Of a stretch of 64,000 nt of DNA, positions 52,901 through 64,000 are shown piece after piece. Both the position numbers and the translations under genes were made by a program. The first letter of the stretch is position 1. Each line of letters starts with the position of its first letter. The notes beneath the pieces were generated by a model that had not been told where the DNA came from, searched no databases, and saw only the letters and a program-made list of their open reading frames with translations. The stretch is from Ifrita kowaldi (lineage: Eukaryota > Chordata > Aves > Passeriformes > Cinclosomatidae), in the NCBI GenBank assembly GCA_013398055.1, contig VZRS01009551.1, forward strand, positions 2,463 to 66,462, written 5' to 3'.

Positions 52901-55900
52901 GAAGTGTGTGCAGCGCAGCAAATTGCTGCTGCACAAGCATGTCAAAGCCAGGCTTTATAATCTTTTGCTTCCTGAAAGTAATATAACATCCCAAATACAA
53001 TTATATCATCCCAAATACAATTAGCACAGCACAGGCTTATTACCAACAGAAGCACATCACAACCTAGACATTTTTATTCCTAGCAAACAAAGAAAGAAGT
53101 TCTGATTGAAATTTGGCTTAATCATTTCAGCAAAAAAATTGTTTGCAGAACTTGAGAAACCCTTAAATGCTTACTGCAGATGTTGGCTTGTAGCACCAGA
53201 AAATCACTTTCATAATAAGAGGTTTCCCTGAAGCTCTATGGCTCATGGCACTGAAGCAGAAATTTTTAAAGCAAAATTCTGGTCTTACAGAAGTTGGTAA
53301 AGGCTTTGCCATTGATTCCCATAGGGCCAGCATCACTCTTGCCCTAACAAACAGAATCACCATTTAATTTCTACTTTTTACTGCATTCTACTGAAGATGC
53401 TGTATATGCACTGCAATAAATGCAAGTGGCACACTTTGATGTTAGGAGACATTTGTGCTTGGAAATAGAGAAAGTAGTGAGAGGAAATGCCAGAAGTCCT
53501 CTGAATTTCCCAAGTGAATCAAACTTTAAACTACTTTTTCCTTAAGAATAGTACTTACATTCTTAACCTAAAAAATATCACTGTCCTTAAATAAGCCTGC
53601 AGAGATGTCATCAAAGGGTCACTGAGTGAACCTTCCAGGATGGGGAAATCTACTGCTTAATCATTCCAAGTTGTGGGGATTCTGATCCTAACCACACAAG
53701 AGTGGAATGATCTGAAGCAGCATTTACAGGCCAAAATAAATTGGAAGGGATTTGTTTTCTTCAGTGATTAACTTAATTACTTTTCAAATTAAGCTAGCTA
53801 TTCAGGTAATTCTAGAAACAGTCTCAAGGCCTGAGTACTCTGTGGCAACAGATGTGAGCTCTGAGAGACAGCTGTGTGGGTGCCAGGCTTATAGAGAGGC
53901 AGCCAGGTGTCTGTTCCCTGCTAGCAGAGCACCTCAGATCCACCAACTCGAGTTTTGTATCCATGCTCCTCTGGGATTTTAGAAGACATTAAGCAGACTT
54001 GGTATCACAGATGTTACAGAGCAGAAATCAAAGGTGTTGGTAGAGCAGCAGACTCTTCCTGTTTAAAAATGACATTACAGATTCCCCAGATAATAGCAGT
54101 AAATCAATTTATTTAGACCCCCAGAGCAAAAGCCCTGCTTCTTGTATGGACTCAGCTGATCCAAATGCTACTTTATTTCCCTCCCTCCTCCTTAAAAAGG
54201 AAAAAAAAAAAAGCCATGTAATCTTCAACTGTAAATATGTAGACCTGCAAGCCTTCCAAAGCAAGGAAAGAAAATAAAATAGATGAGATCATGGGAATAT
54301 CAGTTTTACAGGTCAAGCATCACCAGAAGAACACGCAGTGTGCAAGAGCTTGGCTTCCCTACCCTGCACTTCCAGAAGCCTTAGATGAGTCCTACCATGC
54401 AAGAGGCATGGGTAGCCCTAGCAAATCCCATTTTCTAGCAAATCCAAGGAACTCAGGGCACAGCTCCTGCAGCGCAAGTGAGAACGCAAAAAAATGTTAC
54501 ATTTTATCACATGCATCCAGGAGAAACGCTGGAGTTTGTGAGGCTGCATACAGAGCAGAAAACGGCAACAGAGGATCCAGGGACATCAGTTGGAAGGGAT
54601 CTCCTGAGATCCACAGTCCCACCTTCCACTCGGAGCATGATACCACCAGAACCACCCACTCCCTGGAACTTTTCACTGGATGATCCTTGTTCTGCTCTGT
54701 TATAGGGCTGTTAACAGCTTGTTAAGTATGTGGGAGTGTCTGCATGGCAAACTGCGAGTGAGGAGAACAAAACCCTTCATCTCCAGGCCTTGGCTCCTCA
54801 CTTGGAAAAGCCCGAACAACAACAGTGAGCTGTGGAACAAACTGAGGAGGAATCAGTCCCCTCTCAGCTCCTAATCATCAGTGAAAAGGGAGCTGTGGTC
54901 CAAAGAAAATGAAGTCAGCAATCCCCAGGAGGAGGTGAAAGGGCACCTCCCAGGCTGGGGCCCTGCTGATGGCACCCCTCGGGCTGTGCAGGAGTCCTTT
55001 CTTCTGCATTCACAAAAGAATCTAAGCAGGTCATTTAAAAGTGCCTCAGGGCAGAGCTTGCTGCTAGATCAGGTTTGCCCTGTTAAAACAATAAATGAGG
55101 TAATGTACGAAACTGCCTTCTATTTGAGGACATTTCATTCATAAAACAGAAATACCAAAAGCTTTGCTACCAAATAAACTTCATAGATGGGTTTAAAAGG
55201 CCTCCGCACCTCTCCCTGCAAGACAGCAGGGCCAAGCTGTAGGGATTCTGTGGCACAAGGCACACAAGGACAGCTCTGCAACTTGAAATGGGAGCTGACA
55301 ACTTCCAGGTCATTAACCCGACAGTGTAAACAGGACCTATGTACACATACACGCATTCAGGTGGGCTGGAGCAACGGCCCCAAATGCAGACCTCTACAAA
55401 CACTGTCCTGCTTTGTGTTCTGGGTTTCCAGGAAAACTTTTATTCTTCGCTCCCTTCTCCTCATCCTCAGGATATGTGGAGCCTGGTGCTGGCTATATTT
55501 GTGTTGCTAGTTGAAAGAACAGCAGAACATGCCAAGCATTTAATAACAAAATTCCAGCCTTGTGACACAACCCAGTAATCTCAAGACTGGAAACTAACCT
55601 CATATTTCTACTCAGCATAAAACCTTAATCCTAAGAAGAGCACCGCTATTTTTATTTTGCCTGAACCTTTTCTACAGACATGCATCCCACAAATTAAGAA
55701 ACTTGCTGTGTACCAGGTGGAACAGAGTTGTATTACCTGTGGCATGTATAGATTGGTAGAGTTATGACAACACAGAAACTGCTAAAACTAGTTATGATTA
55801 TCTGTGTGCTCTTACACAGAACTGGCTATAGCTGGACGAGCTCTTGTCGTGGCCACTGCTGGTCCTCCACTACCTTGGCACCCCTCCCAGGACACCCCTA

Positions 55901-58900
55901 CAAAGAGGAAACAAATGGAGCTTTGCAGGATCCTGGGAGGATCACGGCTGGGTGTGAACACACACAGAACAATTCTCATCTAACACCCCAAATGCAAAAT
56001 GGCAGGGCAGTAGGCTCAGCAAGCCAAGAGCCCAGGTTCAGCCCAGGGACAGCTGTGCATTACAGACGTACCTAATGACTCACCAAGACCTCTGCAAAAG
56101 GGACGGAATAAACTCCTCCAGCCCCAGGCTGGTGTTTCAAGCACTGTTTGCCTTGATCATTTCCATCACGAGACCTCCATCAGTTTCTCACTACTGCAGC
56201 TGTCCTGCCTTCAACACCAGTCAGGCTTGCAGTGCAGAAAGTGCCATCAGACACCTGAAATTCCATTTTATAACAGCTTTTACTGTCACTAACTGTGCTG
56301 CAGATGTGAGGCTGTGCCTGACAAAGCTGCAGCACAAACCTCTGCTGTATCTCAGCACAGAGAGCAGACCTGCTCATCTGTCTCAACTTACAAGTCACGA
56401 AACAGCAGAAAAACTGTGGCCCTATACACAGCCCTGTACAGCTGCAATATGCAACACATAAAACTGCAAATGCAGGAGTTTTAGGGGAAGATAGAAGCTG
56501 TATTATATTAACAGTAATAATTTGTGCAGGGGGTACATTTATTTCTATACCCAGAAGCACAAAAGGTTTGTACCCCTATTACATAACTGTAATGTGTGTT
56601 TAACCACAGGGTTCATGAAATTTTGGGCTGTCTTGCCCTGGTACTACAATGTTTTCTGCAAAGCTCTTTCCATTCTCAATGTGATGGGCATATTTTGCAA
56701 AGACCATGACCTGGCCATGTTACTGTAAAGGATATACAGAAGCATCATTTCAAAAGAAACAAATTTACCTTCAACTTTGATTAAGTCTTCTTTAGTATCT
56801 CTGTTAGAAGCAGTCTCATGGACAGACATAAAAGGCCAGTATCAGCCACTGCTACACTTACTCTGCGGAATGACACCACATAGAATGTATCCTCCCTTCG
56901 GTGAATTGCTTCAAAAAAGTCTTGATAGCTCCTCGGAGAGGCATAATACACTTGCAGCTCATTCCCTGAGTTCCTGCTGAAATAAAGAAGGGCAAAGGTA
57001 ATTATTTTAGACAAGACGGTTAATTTCAGTGAGACAGTGGCTTTGAAGACCCACTTTTAAAGTAACTGCAGCTCTTCATCCACTGAGAGGAGCATGAGGA
57101 ACACAGAACACAGGTGAAGACAATGAAACTACTCAGTACTTTTTGAAAGTTCAAGGTGCTTCAAAGGTCTTACTGTGGCAAAGATTTCCAGATTTGTTTT
57201 CGTTCGTGCTTCTGAGGCCAGCAAAAACCTGTTTGCTAGCTCAACAGGAAAAAAAAGTTACAACCTAAAGTGTCTGAAAAATTGTGATGACTTCTGAAAA
57301 TAAATTTTAGGATGAAATGTCATTCTGAAATAAAATATCAAACCATTTAATAATTTAATAAATTTCTTTTACTGCTAAGAATCCAAACCACTGAAACTGA
57401 AAGAAGTGCAAAGTTAAGCATAAACAGAGCTTTTAACTTACTTTCAAATGACAAATCCACCTTCTCTCTCACCCACCCTTTTTTTTCCCCACTATGTCCT
57501 CTGGTCAACTCAAAGATTTTTTCCCTGGTCAACCCAAAGATTTGCTCTTGATTTTCAATTTAGACAGAGGAGCAAAAATAAGATATTCACATAATTCTGG
57601 CTTATCTTTTCCACGGTTCTCATCTTACACACATCAGACACAAGGAAAAGATGCTCTAAACCATTCTAAGCCAAAACACTGGCAAGTCCTACAATCATGG
57701 TACTTATCCACTGTTTATCTTGGAAAGGTGAGAAATTCCTAGCATATACTGCTATCATTTATACTTCCCCAATTCCACTCCAAAATAACTTATTTAATCA
57801 CACTGGAAAGCTGCACTCAGGGAAACCATTAGCTGGACCTTCAACCTGTCATTTTAATTTCCCCCACTTTAATAGCACACTGTGTGTTTGTGGCAAGGAC
57901 GCTGATCAGGCTGGCCCTCCCCTCCCAAGCTGTCTCCTGCCGACCTGGGTTTTGAACTCGGTGGGGTTAATTTAGACTATTTTAGTACGTTTCTAAAATA
58001 CAACAAGGCACAAATCTATCATCAAGTGACTTTCTCAAGCAGCAGTAATAGTAGGCTGTCATTATCTTCTCCTCCACTGCTAACAGAGCCCTATTGCAAG
58101 CAAAGGACTGCAGCTGCCAGGCCAGTTGCCCTTTCACAGGATTGGGGGCGTAAATCCTGGGGGATCAGGAGCAGGCAGCTCTACACTACACATCCCCTTC
58201 TGCACAACTATGCAAGAGAGGAATCAGCTTCCATCCTTCACACACAGGAAACGAAGACTGGAGCTAATTTGAGCCTGATTACTCATTCATGAAAACACGT
58301 AGGCCCACCAAGCCACCCCTGAGATCGAGCACTGAAGCTGGGCTGCGATGAAAGGCAGGGCGCCCACGCACTGCTCGGTACAACACATCCTGAAAGCTGA
58401 CACGGGCCCACAGATCTGTGTGCCTGCCCACACCCCACGAGATACAGACAGACCTAAAAACCAGCTACGGGAGAAAACTGTTCCAAAGCTCTTGGAAACC
58501 ACGGGGCCTTTATAAAGCTGTCCTGGCCACGCAACAAATCGAACACCAAGTGATATCAGGGGATTACAGGCAGTACATTGCATCTACCTGTGAACATCTT
58601 CTGATAACCACGATGGACCTCTCCATCAAAGGAAGGGAGGAATTTCCGAGCCAAAACCAGGTGTGAAACTATCAGTTGTTTGAGTAACACCTTTGCACAT
58701 TACAAGAAAGCATCCTATTAAACTGTGTATGCCAAACAATGGTGCTGAACCTGGCCATTTATTGGGAGATCAGTAAGTCTTTTGCTTTAAAACTTTGAAG
58801 GACACTCTGTAATGCACCACAGAGCATTGGGATGTTGCACATAGGCTTGTTTTGGGAAGAAATGAGGCAGGACACAGTGCTTTATGCATCCAAACCCACA

Positions 58901-61900
58901 ATACTAATAGTGCAAAACTTAGGAAAACAACTGCAGAGTCTCATTTTGATACCTGAAAGCCTTAAGAAACACACTTACAGAAGCCCTCAACAAAATCACC
59001 TCTGAAGAAAGCTACACAGACTATAAAGAGATAAGGCGTTAAGATTTTCTTCGAAATCATCTTAAAATTTTTCTCCTCCACTGCTTTGACTTCCCTGAAA
59101 TTCTTTTCAATCCTCAGCTTCCTGATGGAGATTAAAATAGAGATGGAGACCACCTCTTCTAACAGAGACATTCAGTAAACCTGAAGTTAAGCCTACTTTG
59201 AGTAGGAAGTAGCACTAGGGATCTCCTGAGGTCCTTTACAACCTAAACTACTCCGTCATTCTATAATTTCATGGAGCACCTAATAGCTGATGGCTCTGGG
59301 AGGAACTGGAAGTCTGTTCTATGTTCTTAGCAGCTCCAGGGCAGTCACAGCATGCAGCTGCCATGACTCACTGGTCCTGTTCATATAAACATCATTAATC
59401 TGAAAAAAAACCCCAAAAATCTCACTTCCTTCAGAGCACAACAGATTATTCCATGCAGAGCTACATGATGTTGCACACTGTTTCCAAGAATCCAGATATT
59501 ATTTTTCAGAGTAATGGAAGCATGTATATTAAACTGCCTTATGCCATGAGGCTTGCCCATCAGTGTTCAGTTAAAACAGCTATCCTTCATCTGCCTGTAG
59601 AATTCAAAAAGCTTTTTGTTATTTTTTTTACTTGTAAGTCAAGACATATCAAGATTTGACAGCCTCGTTTCTGTAACATTTGCCTGCAGCTTGCTCTTTT
59701 CCTCCAGGCTCATCCTGCTTCCAAAGCAGCAATGCAAACAGAAAGGCCACAGCTGTCTTCCTTTCCACAGCAACATTTCAGGTGGTGTTCTCACCAAAAA
59801 GTCCCCTTTATACTCCATTCTGCTCCTACACTCCTCTTTGGCACTTCAAAGCAGACAGCCTCCTCAACAGTCTCACACAGAACTCAGGAGAGAGAAATTT
59901 TGTTTCCCTAATCTTTTCTTTCCAGTACCTCCTGTCACCAGGAAGAGGGACAGGATGGGTATGGGGATGGGTGGGCAGGGGACTTTAGGAAACTCTGCAT
60001 TAACGGGTGGGCAGGGGACATCAGGAAACTCTGCATTAAGGTGCTCCAACAATCAGCAGAGAAAAATCAGCAGATGGAGACAAAGAATGCAAATGAGACA
60101 TAATGGTACTTCAAGTTCATCACAATAACTTGGTGTTAGCTATAATGGCTCTACTCCTGAAGACAGAGAGAAACCTTTCCCTTACCAGATTCATGGCCCT
60201 TTGAAACCTTCTTACAAACTAAGGATGTTCTCACAGATAGCCCCAAGTCAGTTCCCCCTGTTTTTCCCTAAATATTCAGATCTGTTCAGAAAGGGATTCT
60301 GGAGAGCAAAGTAAGGATTTTCTTAAAACTCATGGCTAGAAAGACCCTGGAAGAGTGGAGCTGTGATACAGGGGTCCCTTTAAGTGTAATATAAATAGTT
60401 AGAAGCAGTTATTTGCTAAGGGACAGAAATTAATCCAAGAAAAGTAGCTGCATTTGGCTTAAGAATCCTGACAAGATGAAAATGGGCATTCTTTACCAAC
60501 TGTTGGTGAAAAACTAGGTTAGGAAGAAAGCAATAACAAAGGAACTGTTCCTCTTTACCTGAGACTGGCGTCTGTGTAAGGCATGGCCATTAGCTGGGAA
60601 TCTGCTTTGTCACTGAGGGAGCTCTGAAAAAGGGGAAGAAGGAAAAAATGACACAAGGTGAAACCAATAAGCATTTCCTTGGTTTGCCACTACATAGAAT
60701 ATAACACACAGAATGGGGCGCAGAGGTTAATCAGCGCTCTGCACTAGAAATGTGCATTTTCCCAGTGGTGAAACAAGAGAAACTGAAATGGTCAGCAATC
60801 AAGCTGGAACAACAAAACCAGCAGGATTTTAATACAGCCAAATTTGAAGTCAGCATTCAGAGACAAGAAAGGGAGCTTGGCACCATACACAACAGTTCTA
60901 GATGTTCTACCATTCTGCTTTGGACATCAGTAAGAAGCATCTGAAGGTTAACACACAACACTTCTTCCCTAGAAAACTGCAGTTATTTCCCACATTGTAA
61001 TGCTCAATTCCTTTTAAAGCTGGTACCACCTCTAATCAAATTAAATACTTTGAAAATCCATTGTCTTAATTTCAGCTTTGGTATCAGTATGCCATGTAGA
61101 CAAAAGATTTCAAAAAATGGGAAATATGAGCACAAGTCTCATATATATACATATATATAAAAATATGACCACAAGTCTCATAGATATATATATAAAAATA
61201 TGACCACAAGTCTCATATACATATATGTAGTCATATAGATATATACATATATCTACATAGCTACAATTCTGTAGCCTTACAAAAAAAAAATTAATCCCTC
61301 TAGCAAAAATTTAAACAGTAGAAATATTTCAACAAAACCAATCAGCTGTGGCCCTTAACAGTGAGTCAGATGAATATGCTGTATTTCTCTCCATTAAGCA
61401 ATTGCTTATCCTTACAGAAAAGCCATAAAAAGGATAACTATTGATTTCATTTTAGAAAATGCAGAAGCTATTTTGATGGCTGCGAAAAAAATTCAAAACC
61501 CTGAATCCAAGAGCAGGAATGGAAGAACAACTTTGACAACGTAATAATCAACCAAACCCAGCAATTTCAAATGGGAAGTGTTGGCTGCCCTAATTACAGG
61601 CACGATGGCTACTTTTGTCTATAATGACAAGTGCAAACAAGTCGGGGAGAACATTTCATGAAACGATCTTGCCAGGCCACTGAGGCAGGAGCACCTGCGT
61701 GACTCGCGCTTTCTGCTGCTGGTTGTTGGACAGCCTTCGGGATCTCGTTCGCTCCACCTCGTGCCTGTGCACCCATCCTCGGAGCTCATGGGTCAGCCTA
61801 GGAAAACCCACAGCATCAACACGGATTTCACACAACGCTGGCACAATATTTCAGTTGTAGACAACAGTTTAGCTGCTATACAGACACTGAAGATTACTAT

Positions 61901-62815
61901 TATTTTACTTTCTGATAACTTATTTTTAACACCACAGTAAGAAAATACAATTTTAAGATTAAATGTGTAAGAGATTATCTATGAAGTATTAGATTAATGG
62001 ATGTTTCCACATAAAGTAGATACAGCCCTTTCTTTTGCCCAACGAACAGTAACTTTGGAATTACTGGAAGGACTACTGAAATTTAAAATCAAAAGTTGAT
62101 CACTTCAAGACAAATTATTGTTCAAGGCTAAATTATGGCACATAAATCTGAGAGGAGGAATGGGCAGAGAATGGAGATAAGGTTAGTGACTGATATCTAT
62201 GGAAAAAGTGGAGCTAGGTGTTTTCTAACAGTGAACAAAGAACATCTGTAATGTCAGGTTCAATCTGCTTCTATCAGAAGGTGAAGAATAGAAGACCATC
62301 TCCTACGTAATTCAAATGGAAATGGCTTTTAGCTGGACTTGATTTCCAAATAATTAACATTTCTACATACGAAGTGATTTCTCTTTTAAGTAGTGAAAAA
62401 CCCCCAGACAATCAGAAAATCGTTATTTGGCTACTGCACATGACCAGTGTGAAAAGAGAGTGGTGAAAATCATTACTAAAACCATGGAAAGATTACAAAG
62501 ATCCAAGTGGATCTGTCCTTACAGCAGCGGACATTGGACAGTGCAGACACTTATGAGACACTGGTCACGTACAGGATAAACACCATGAATGGACAACATC
62601 ATCATTCACAGCAGTCCAGCAGCACTCAGCCAACACTGAATTTATATCCCAACTCCCAATAAACTTCAAATGCTCACAAAAGGTGGTTTGCTCACCTCAG
62701 CGACTCTGTCCTGTTGATCAGAGGCCGGCAGGGGGGCGGTGGTGGTGAAATATATAACAGTGGTTCTTCTGAAACTATCATTAGTGCTTTGTTATCAGAC
62801 ACAGAATGGCCATAC
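16778..62815 (-). CDS. ATF6: ATF6 (cyclic AMP-dependent transcription factor ATF-6 alpha), last six coding exons, 5'-partial
   Basis: ER-stress sensor. It is a type II membrane protein that moves to the Golgi under stress, is cut by S1P and S2P, and releases an N-terminal bZIP activator of chaperone genes. Six exons on the minus strand join in frame with compatible phases (120, 103, 65, 115, 85 and 209 bp; about 231 residues of the usual ~670). They cover most of the luminal stress-sensing domain. The bZIP, transmembrane helix and S1P site lie beyond the right edge. The two conserved luminal cysteines are present (PPPPPC and QIDC). Three N-glycosylation sequons, equivalent to those of the human protein, are also present (NRT, NKT, NHT). 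ATF6 rather than ATF6B is supported by NVINGQDYEVMMQIDC, HELRGWVHRHEVERT and convergence with OLFML2B. Intact, no stops. Confidence 0.96.
16987..33198 (-). other. ATF6 intron 15 (16.2 kb)
   Basis: AT-rich intron between exons 15 and 16. Open frames of up to about 160 codons occur on both strands with no recognisable similarity. A perfect 270-bp tandem duplication lies at 30591-31130. A perfect 14-base AT palindrome (TTAACATATGTTAA) is at 30152-30165. No RNA gene is recognised. Confidence 0.8.
30591..31130. repeat. perfect 270-bp tandem duplication
   Basis: Two head-to-tail copies, 30591-30860 and 30861-31130, identical at every base I compared. The sequence before each copy ends in GA and the bases after the second begin AA, so the junction microhomology is only a few bases. 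The unit is noncoding intronic sequence and contains no recognised element. Confidence 0.97.
33199..33283 (-). CDS. ATF6: ATF6 exon 15
   Basis: 85-bp exon that is too short to stand out as an open frame. I found it by looking for the human DHLLLPATTHNKT segment on the minus strand. It reads DHLLLPATTHNKTRRPKMS, then IVLPAVNIN. Acceptor tttccag lies just right of 33283, and donor ATG|GTAAGT lies left of 33199. Compared with human it has two extra residues near its 3' end. NKT is a conserved glycosylation site. Confidence 0.96.
43460..43567. repeat. (CTCCT)n microsatellite interrupted by an assembly gap
   Basis: Pentanucleotide CTCCT repeats on both sides of 60 N bases (43493-43552). The tract lies inside the LTR just upstream of its poly(A) signal. 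The repeat is very likely continuous through the gap and its true length is unknown. Confidence 0.93.
43493..43552. other. assembly gap (60 N)
   Basis: Run of 60 undetermined bases within the pentanucleotide repeat. Open frames reported through this run are meaningless. Confidence 0.99.
54588..54660 (-). mobile_element. possible CR1 LINE fragment
   Basis: GTTGGAAGGGATCTCCTGAGATCC followed by CCAC-rich sequence resembles the reverse complement of the CR1 3' region. Short and diverged; only the motif supports it. Confidence 0.4.
56862..56976 (-). CDS. ATF6: ATF6 exon 14
   Basis: 115-bp exon; acceptor tttatttcag and donor AGA|GTAAGT. Reads RNSGNELQVYYASPRSYQ followed by DFFEAIHRREDTFYVVSFRR, almost identical to the mammalian luminal-domain core. 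It begins with the third base of a Ser codon and ends in phase 0. Confidence 0.97.
59180..59275 (+). mobile_element. CR1 LINE 3'-end fragment
   Basis: Contains GATCTCCTGAGGTCCTTTACAACCTAAACTA followed by ATTCTATAATTTCATGG, the diagnostic 3' tail of the avian/reptile CR1 family, whose element ends in ATTCTATGA-type octamers. The copy is short and 5'-truncated, as is typical. The 5' edge is approximate. Confidence 0.75.
59969..60040. repeat. two-copy 36-bp tandem duplication
   Basis: Units 59969-60004 and 60005-60040 both read GGGTGGGCAGGGGAC...GGAAACTCTGCATTAA, differing at a few positions. Both ends lie in ATF6 intron 13. Because 36 is divisible by three it lengthens a spurious open frame here. 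Confidence 0.9.
60559..60623 (-). CDS. ATF6: ATF6 exon 13
   Basis: 65-bp exon, acceptor after a pyrimidine-rich tract (ccccttttTCAG) and donor CAG|GTAAAG. Reads SSLSDKADSQLMAMPYTDASL, then the first two bases of a Ser codon. Only the SQLMA core and the phases match human well, as expected for the most variable part of the luminal domain. Confidence 0.9.
60624..61694 (-). other. ATF6 intron 12
   Basis: 1.1 kb AT-rich intron containing the 61122-61262 AT-rich tandem repeat; otherwise nothing recognised. Confidence 0.8.
61122..61262. repeat. AT-rich tandem repeat (35-39 bp unit) with palindromic tail
   Basis: Three units begin AAATATGASCACAAGTCTCAT at 61122, 61161 and 61196, each followed by a variable TATATA run. 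The array is followed by an AT palindrome near 61235-61255 that could form a hairpin (TAGATATA...TATATCTA). Likely an expanding AT microsatellite that carried flanking sequence with it. Confidence 0.88.
61695..61797 (-). CDS. ATF6: ATF6 exon 12
   Basis: 103-bp exon; acceptor tttcctag and donor CAG|GTGCTC. Reads LTHELRGWVHRHEVERTRSR and then RLSNNQQQKARVTQ. Strong match to the mammalian segment. The donor lacks the usual purine/G at +4 to +6 and looks weak, but the frame joins exactly to exon 13. Confidence 0.95.
61798..62695 (-). other. ATF6 intron 11
   Basis: 0.9 kb AT-rich intron with GT-AG ends; nothing further seen. Confidence 0.8.
62696..62815 (-). CDS. ATF6: ATF6 exon 11
   Basis: 120-bp exon, acceptor ttttcccag and donor GAG|GTGAGC. 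Reads YGHSVSDNKALM, then EEPLLYISPPPPPC, then PLINRTESL. It holds the first conserved luminal cysteine after a five-proline run (four prolines in human) and the first glycosylation sequon (NRT). The open frames on either strand nearby do not reveal it because of its short length. Confidence 0.95.
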
Positions 62816-64000
62816 CTGGGAAAAATCAAGAAAAGCACATCAAGAAGTCTCTTAAAAAACTTTTTCATGACCCTTTGACCAAATCCAGAGAATAAGCACT
62901 AACACCAGCGGACCCACGAATGTTACAGCTGCTCCTGTGAGACCTCTGAAGCAGGTGAGAAACAATTCCTATCAAATATCCAATGTTCTCAGTCAATCCC
63001 TCAAAGGGGGCTGACAGCTCTCAATGCAGGGAAGACAGATGAGCATTAGCAGATGTTGGATCTCTTCCCAAGAAGGCCAGATATTGATAGAATATGTAGT
63101 CTGTAAAATATTCCTCATAGTATGCAAACTATGTGAACTCTGCAGACACAACTTTCTTTTTCATTCCAGAGCTGCGCAAGATTTGCTACAGAAATATTAC
63201 ATTTATCATCCACTAAAACCATGCAGATAGACAGACCATAACCTATATGACAGTCAAGCAGCCACAAACTATATTACAACTGAGTGGAGAGGATTTACAT
63301 CTCTGTCTCCAGAATCTAGCCTGGTTTTGATAAAAAGTGAAAAGGAGCATGTATTTCTCAGTACAAAAATCTGTAATACTCTCAGGGCCTCCTGAGGGGT
63401 TAACTACTTATCACCAAATACCTACTGTAGTTTTCTCTCTTGACAGGTTATCAATGTAACAGCCTCAGTCCTCTTGGGTTTTGACAGACTTGTAGCTCCT
63501 GAACCTATAAGAGCTTATGAAAGCCTTATTCATAACCCCTCTCTTTCCCAGCTTTCTCTCCAACTTCATGTCTGCTTCTCCTGTCTGATGCATCTAGGAC
63601 TGGTAAAGGAGCATATGCAGCAAAGAGCTCACAGCTTGCCAAACCCAGGGTGAAACAGTGAAAGGAAAGGAGGTACAGGCACAAGCACGCCCTTCTAAGA
63701 GAACCACTCTACTCTTCTGTCCCACAGGTCATGGTCTGAAATGCACCACACAGGATACAAAGCCCTCACCATGGCTACAGCCTTCAAATGCTCCTGATTT
63801 ATTGCCTTCTTTCTGCATGGCAAAATACATTAGGGCTTTCTGCACATCTGTGCCTGGCTTTGTTCAACCAGCCAAAACACCCCACTGGAAAGGGACAGTC
63901 TAATAGGATAAATCTTGTAAGGGGAAAACATGAGCTGTATTAGCCAGACTTCAATCTGGAGACAATTATATGTTCACTTATGCACTGCATGCTAGAGATC
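62816..64000 (-). other. ATF6 intron 10 (3' part)
   Basis: From the exon 11 acceptor to the right edge. I looked for the preceding exon (encoding the RRHLL S1P region) on the minus strand and did not find it, so it lies beyond the window. Confidence 0.7.

Larger units (their letters stand above)
33284..56861 (-). other. ATF6 intron 14 (23.6 kb)
   Basis: The largest intron. It holds a solo LTR with an N gap (43130-43748), a short CR1-like fragment near 54588-54660 and minor tandem duplications (for example a 20-bp repeat at 52987-53022). Open frames up to 185 codons (33582-34139) have no recognisable domains and fit chance in AT-rich DNA. Confidence 0.8.
56977..60558 (-). other. ATF6 intron 13
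   Basis: 3.6 kb intron. It contains a CpG-rich block near 58288-58560, a CR1 3' end near 59180-59275 and a 36-bp tandem duplication at 59969-60040. A 24-bp imperfect direct repeat lies near 57502-57548. Confidence 0.78.

Noticed and set aside
1..64000. CRISPR arrays, operons, bacterial-type promoters, tRNA or rRNA genes
   Set aside because: Nothing of these kinds was found; the window is spliced vertebrate DNA.

Overview
The window is vertebrate nuclear DNA and almost certainly avian, probably a passerine. Evidence for this is two split genes with canonical GT-AG introns, a CR1 LINE 3' end, an LTR of a type I recognise from bird genomes, and an alpharetrovirus-like env fragment. There are no prokaryotic features. 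Most open reading frames are chance frames or shadows in introns or antisense to exons. The real coding sequence is about 2.7 kb in 13 exons.

Layout. Positions 1 to about 14,400 (plus strand) hold the 3' portion of OLFML2B (olfactomedin-like 2B, photomedin-2). Seven exons are visible (1159-1422, 4766-4873, 8421-8591, 10295-10523, 11437-11922, 12374-12550, 12835-13436), corresponding to exons 2-8 of an 8-exon gene. The signal-peptide exon lies left of the window. This part is GC-rich, with a 54-bp minisatellite at the left edge, a broken retroviral env fragment in intron 3 and a CCGTG microsatellite in intron 4.

Positions from about 14,850 to the right edge (minus strand) hold the 3' portion of ATF6 (the alpha form). 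Six coding exons read right to left: 62696-62815, 61695-61797, 60559-60623, 56862-56976, 33199-33283 and 16778-16986. They encode about the last 230 residues, most of the ER-luminal stress-sensing domain. The bZIP, transmembrane segment and protease sites lie beyond the right edge. Two very large AT-rich introns (16.2 kb and 23.6 kb) hold a perfect 270-bp tandem duplication, a solo LTR with an assembly gap, and small repeats.

The two genes are convergent (tail to tail), the same arrangement as human 1q23. Their candidate poly(A) signals sit within a few hundred bases of each other at 14.36-14.86 kb. The genes do not form a pathway: OLFML2B is a secreted matrix protein and ATF6 is an ER-anchored transcription factor of the unfolded protein response. 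I found no convincing new biological system. The points most worth checking are the perfect tandem duplication, the env remnant close to a splice acceptor, the solo LTR whose expanded microsatellite holds the gap, the shared 3'-end region, and a CpG-rich intronic block with a TATA-like palindrome.
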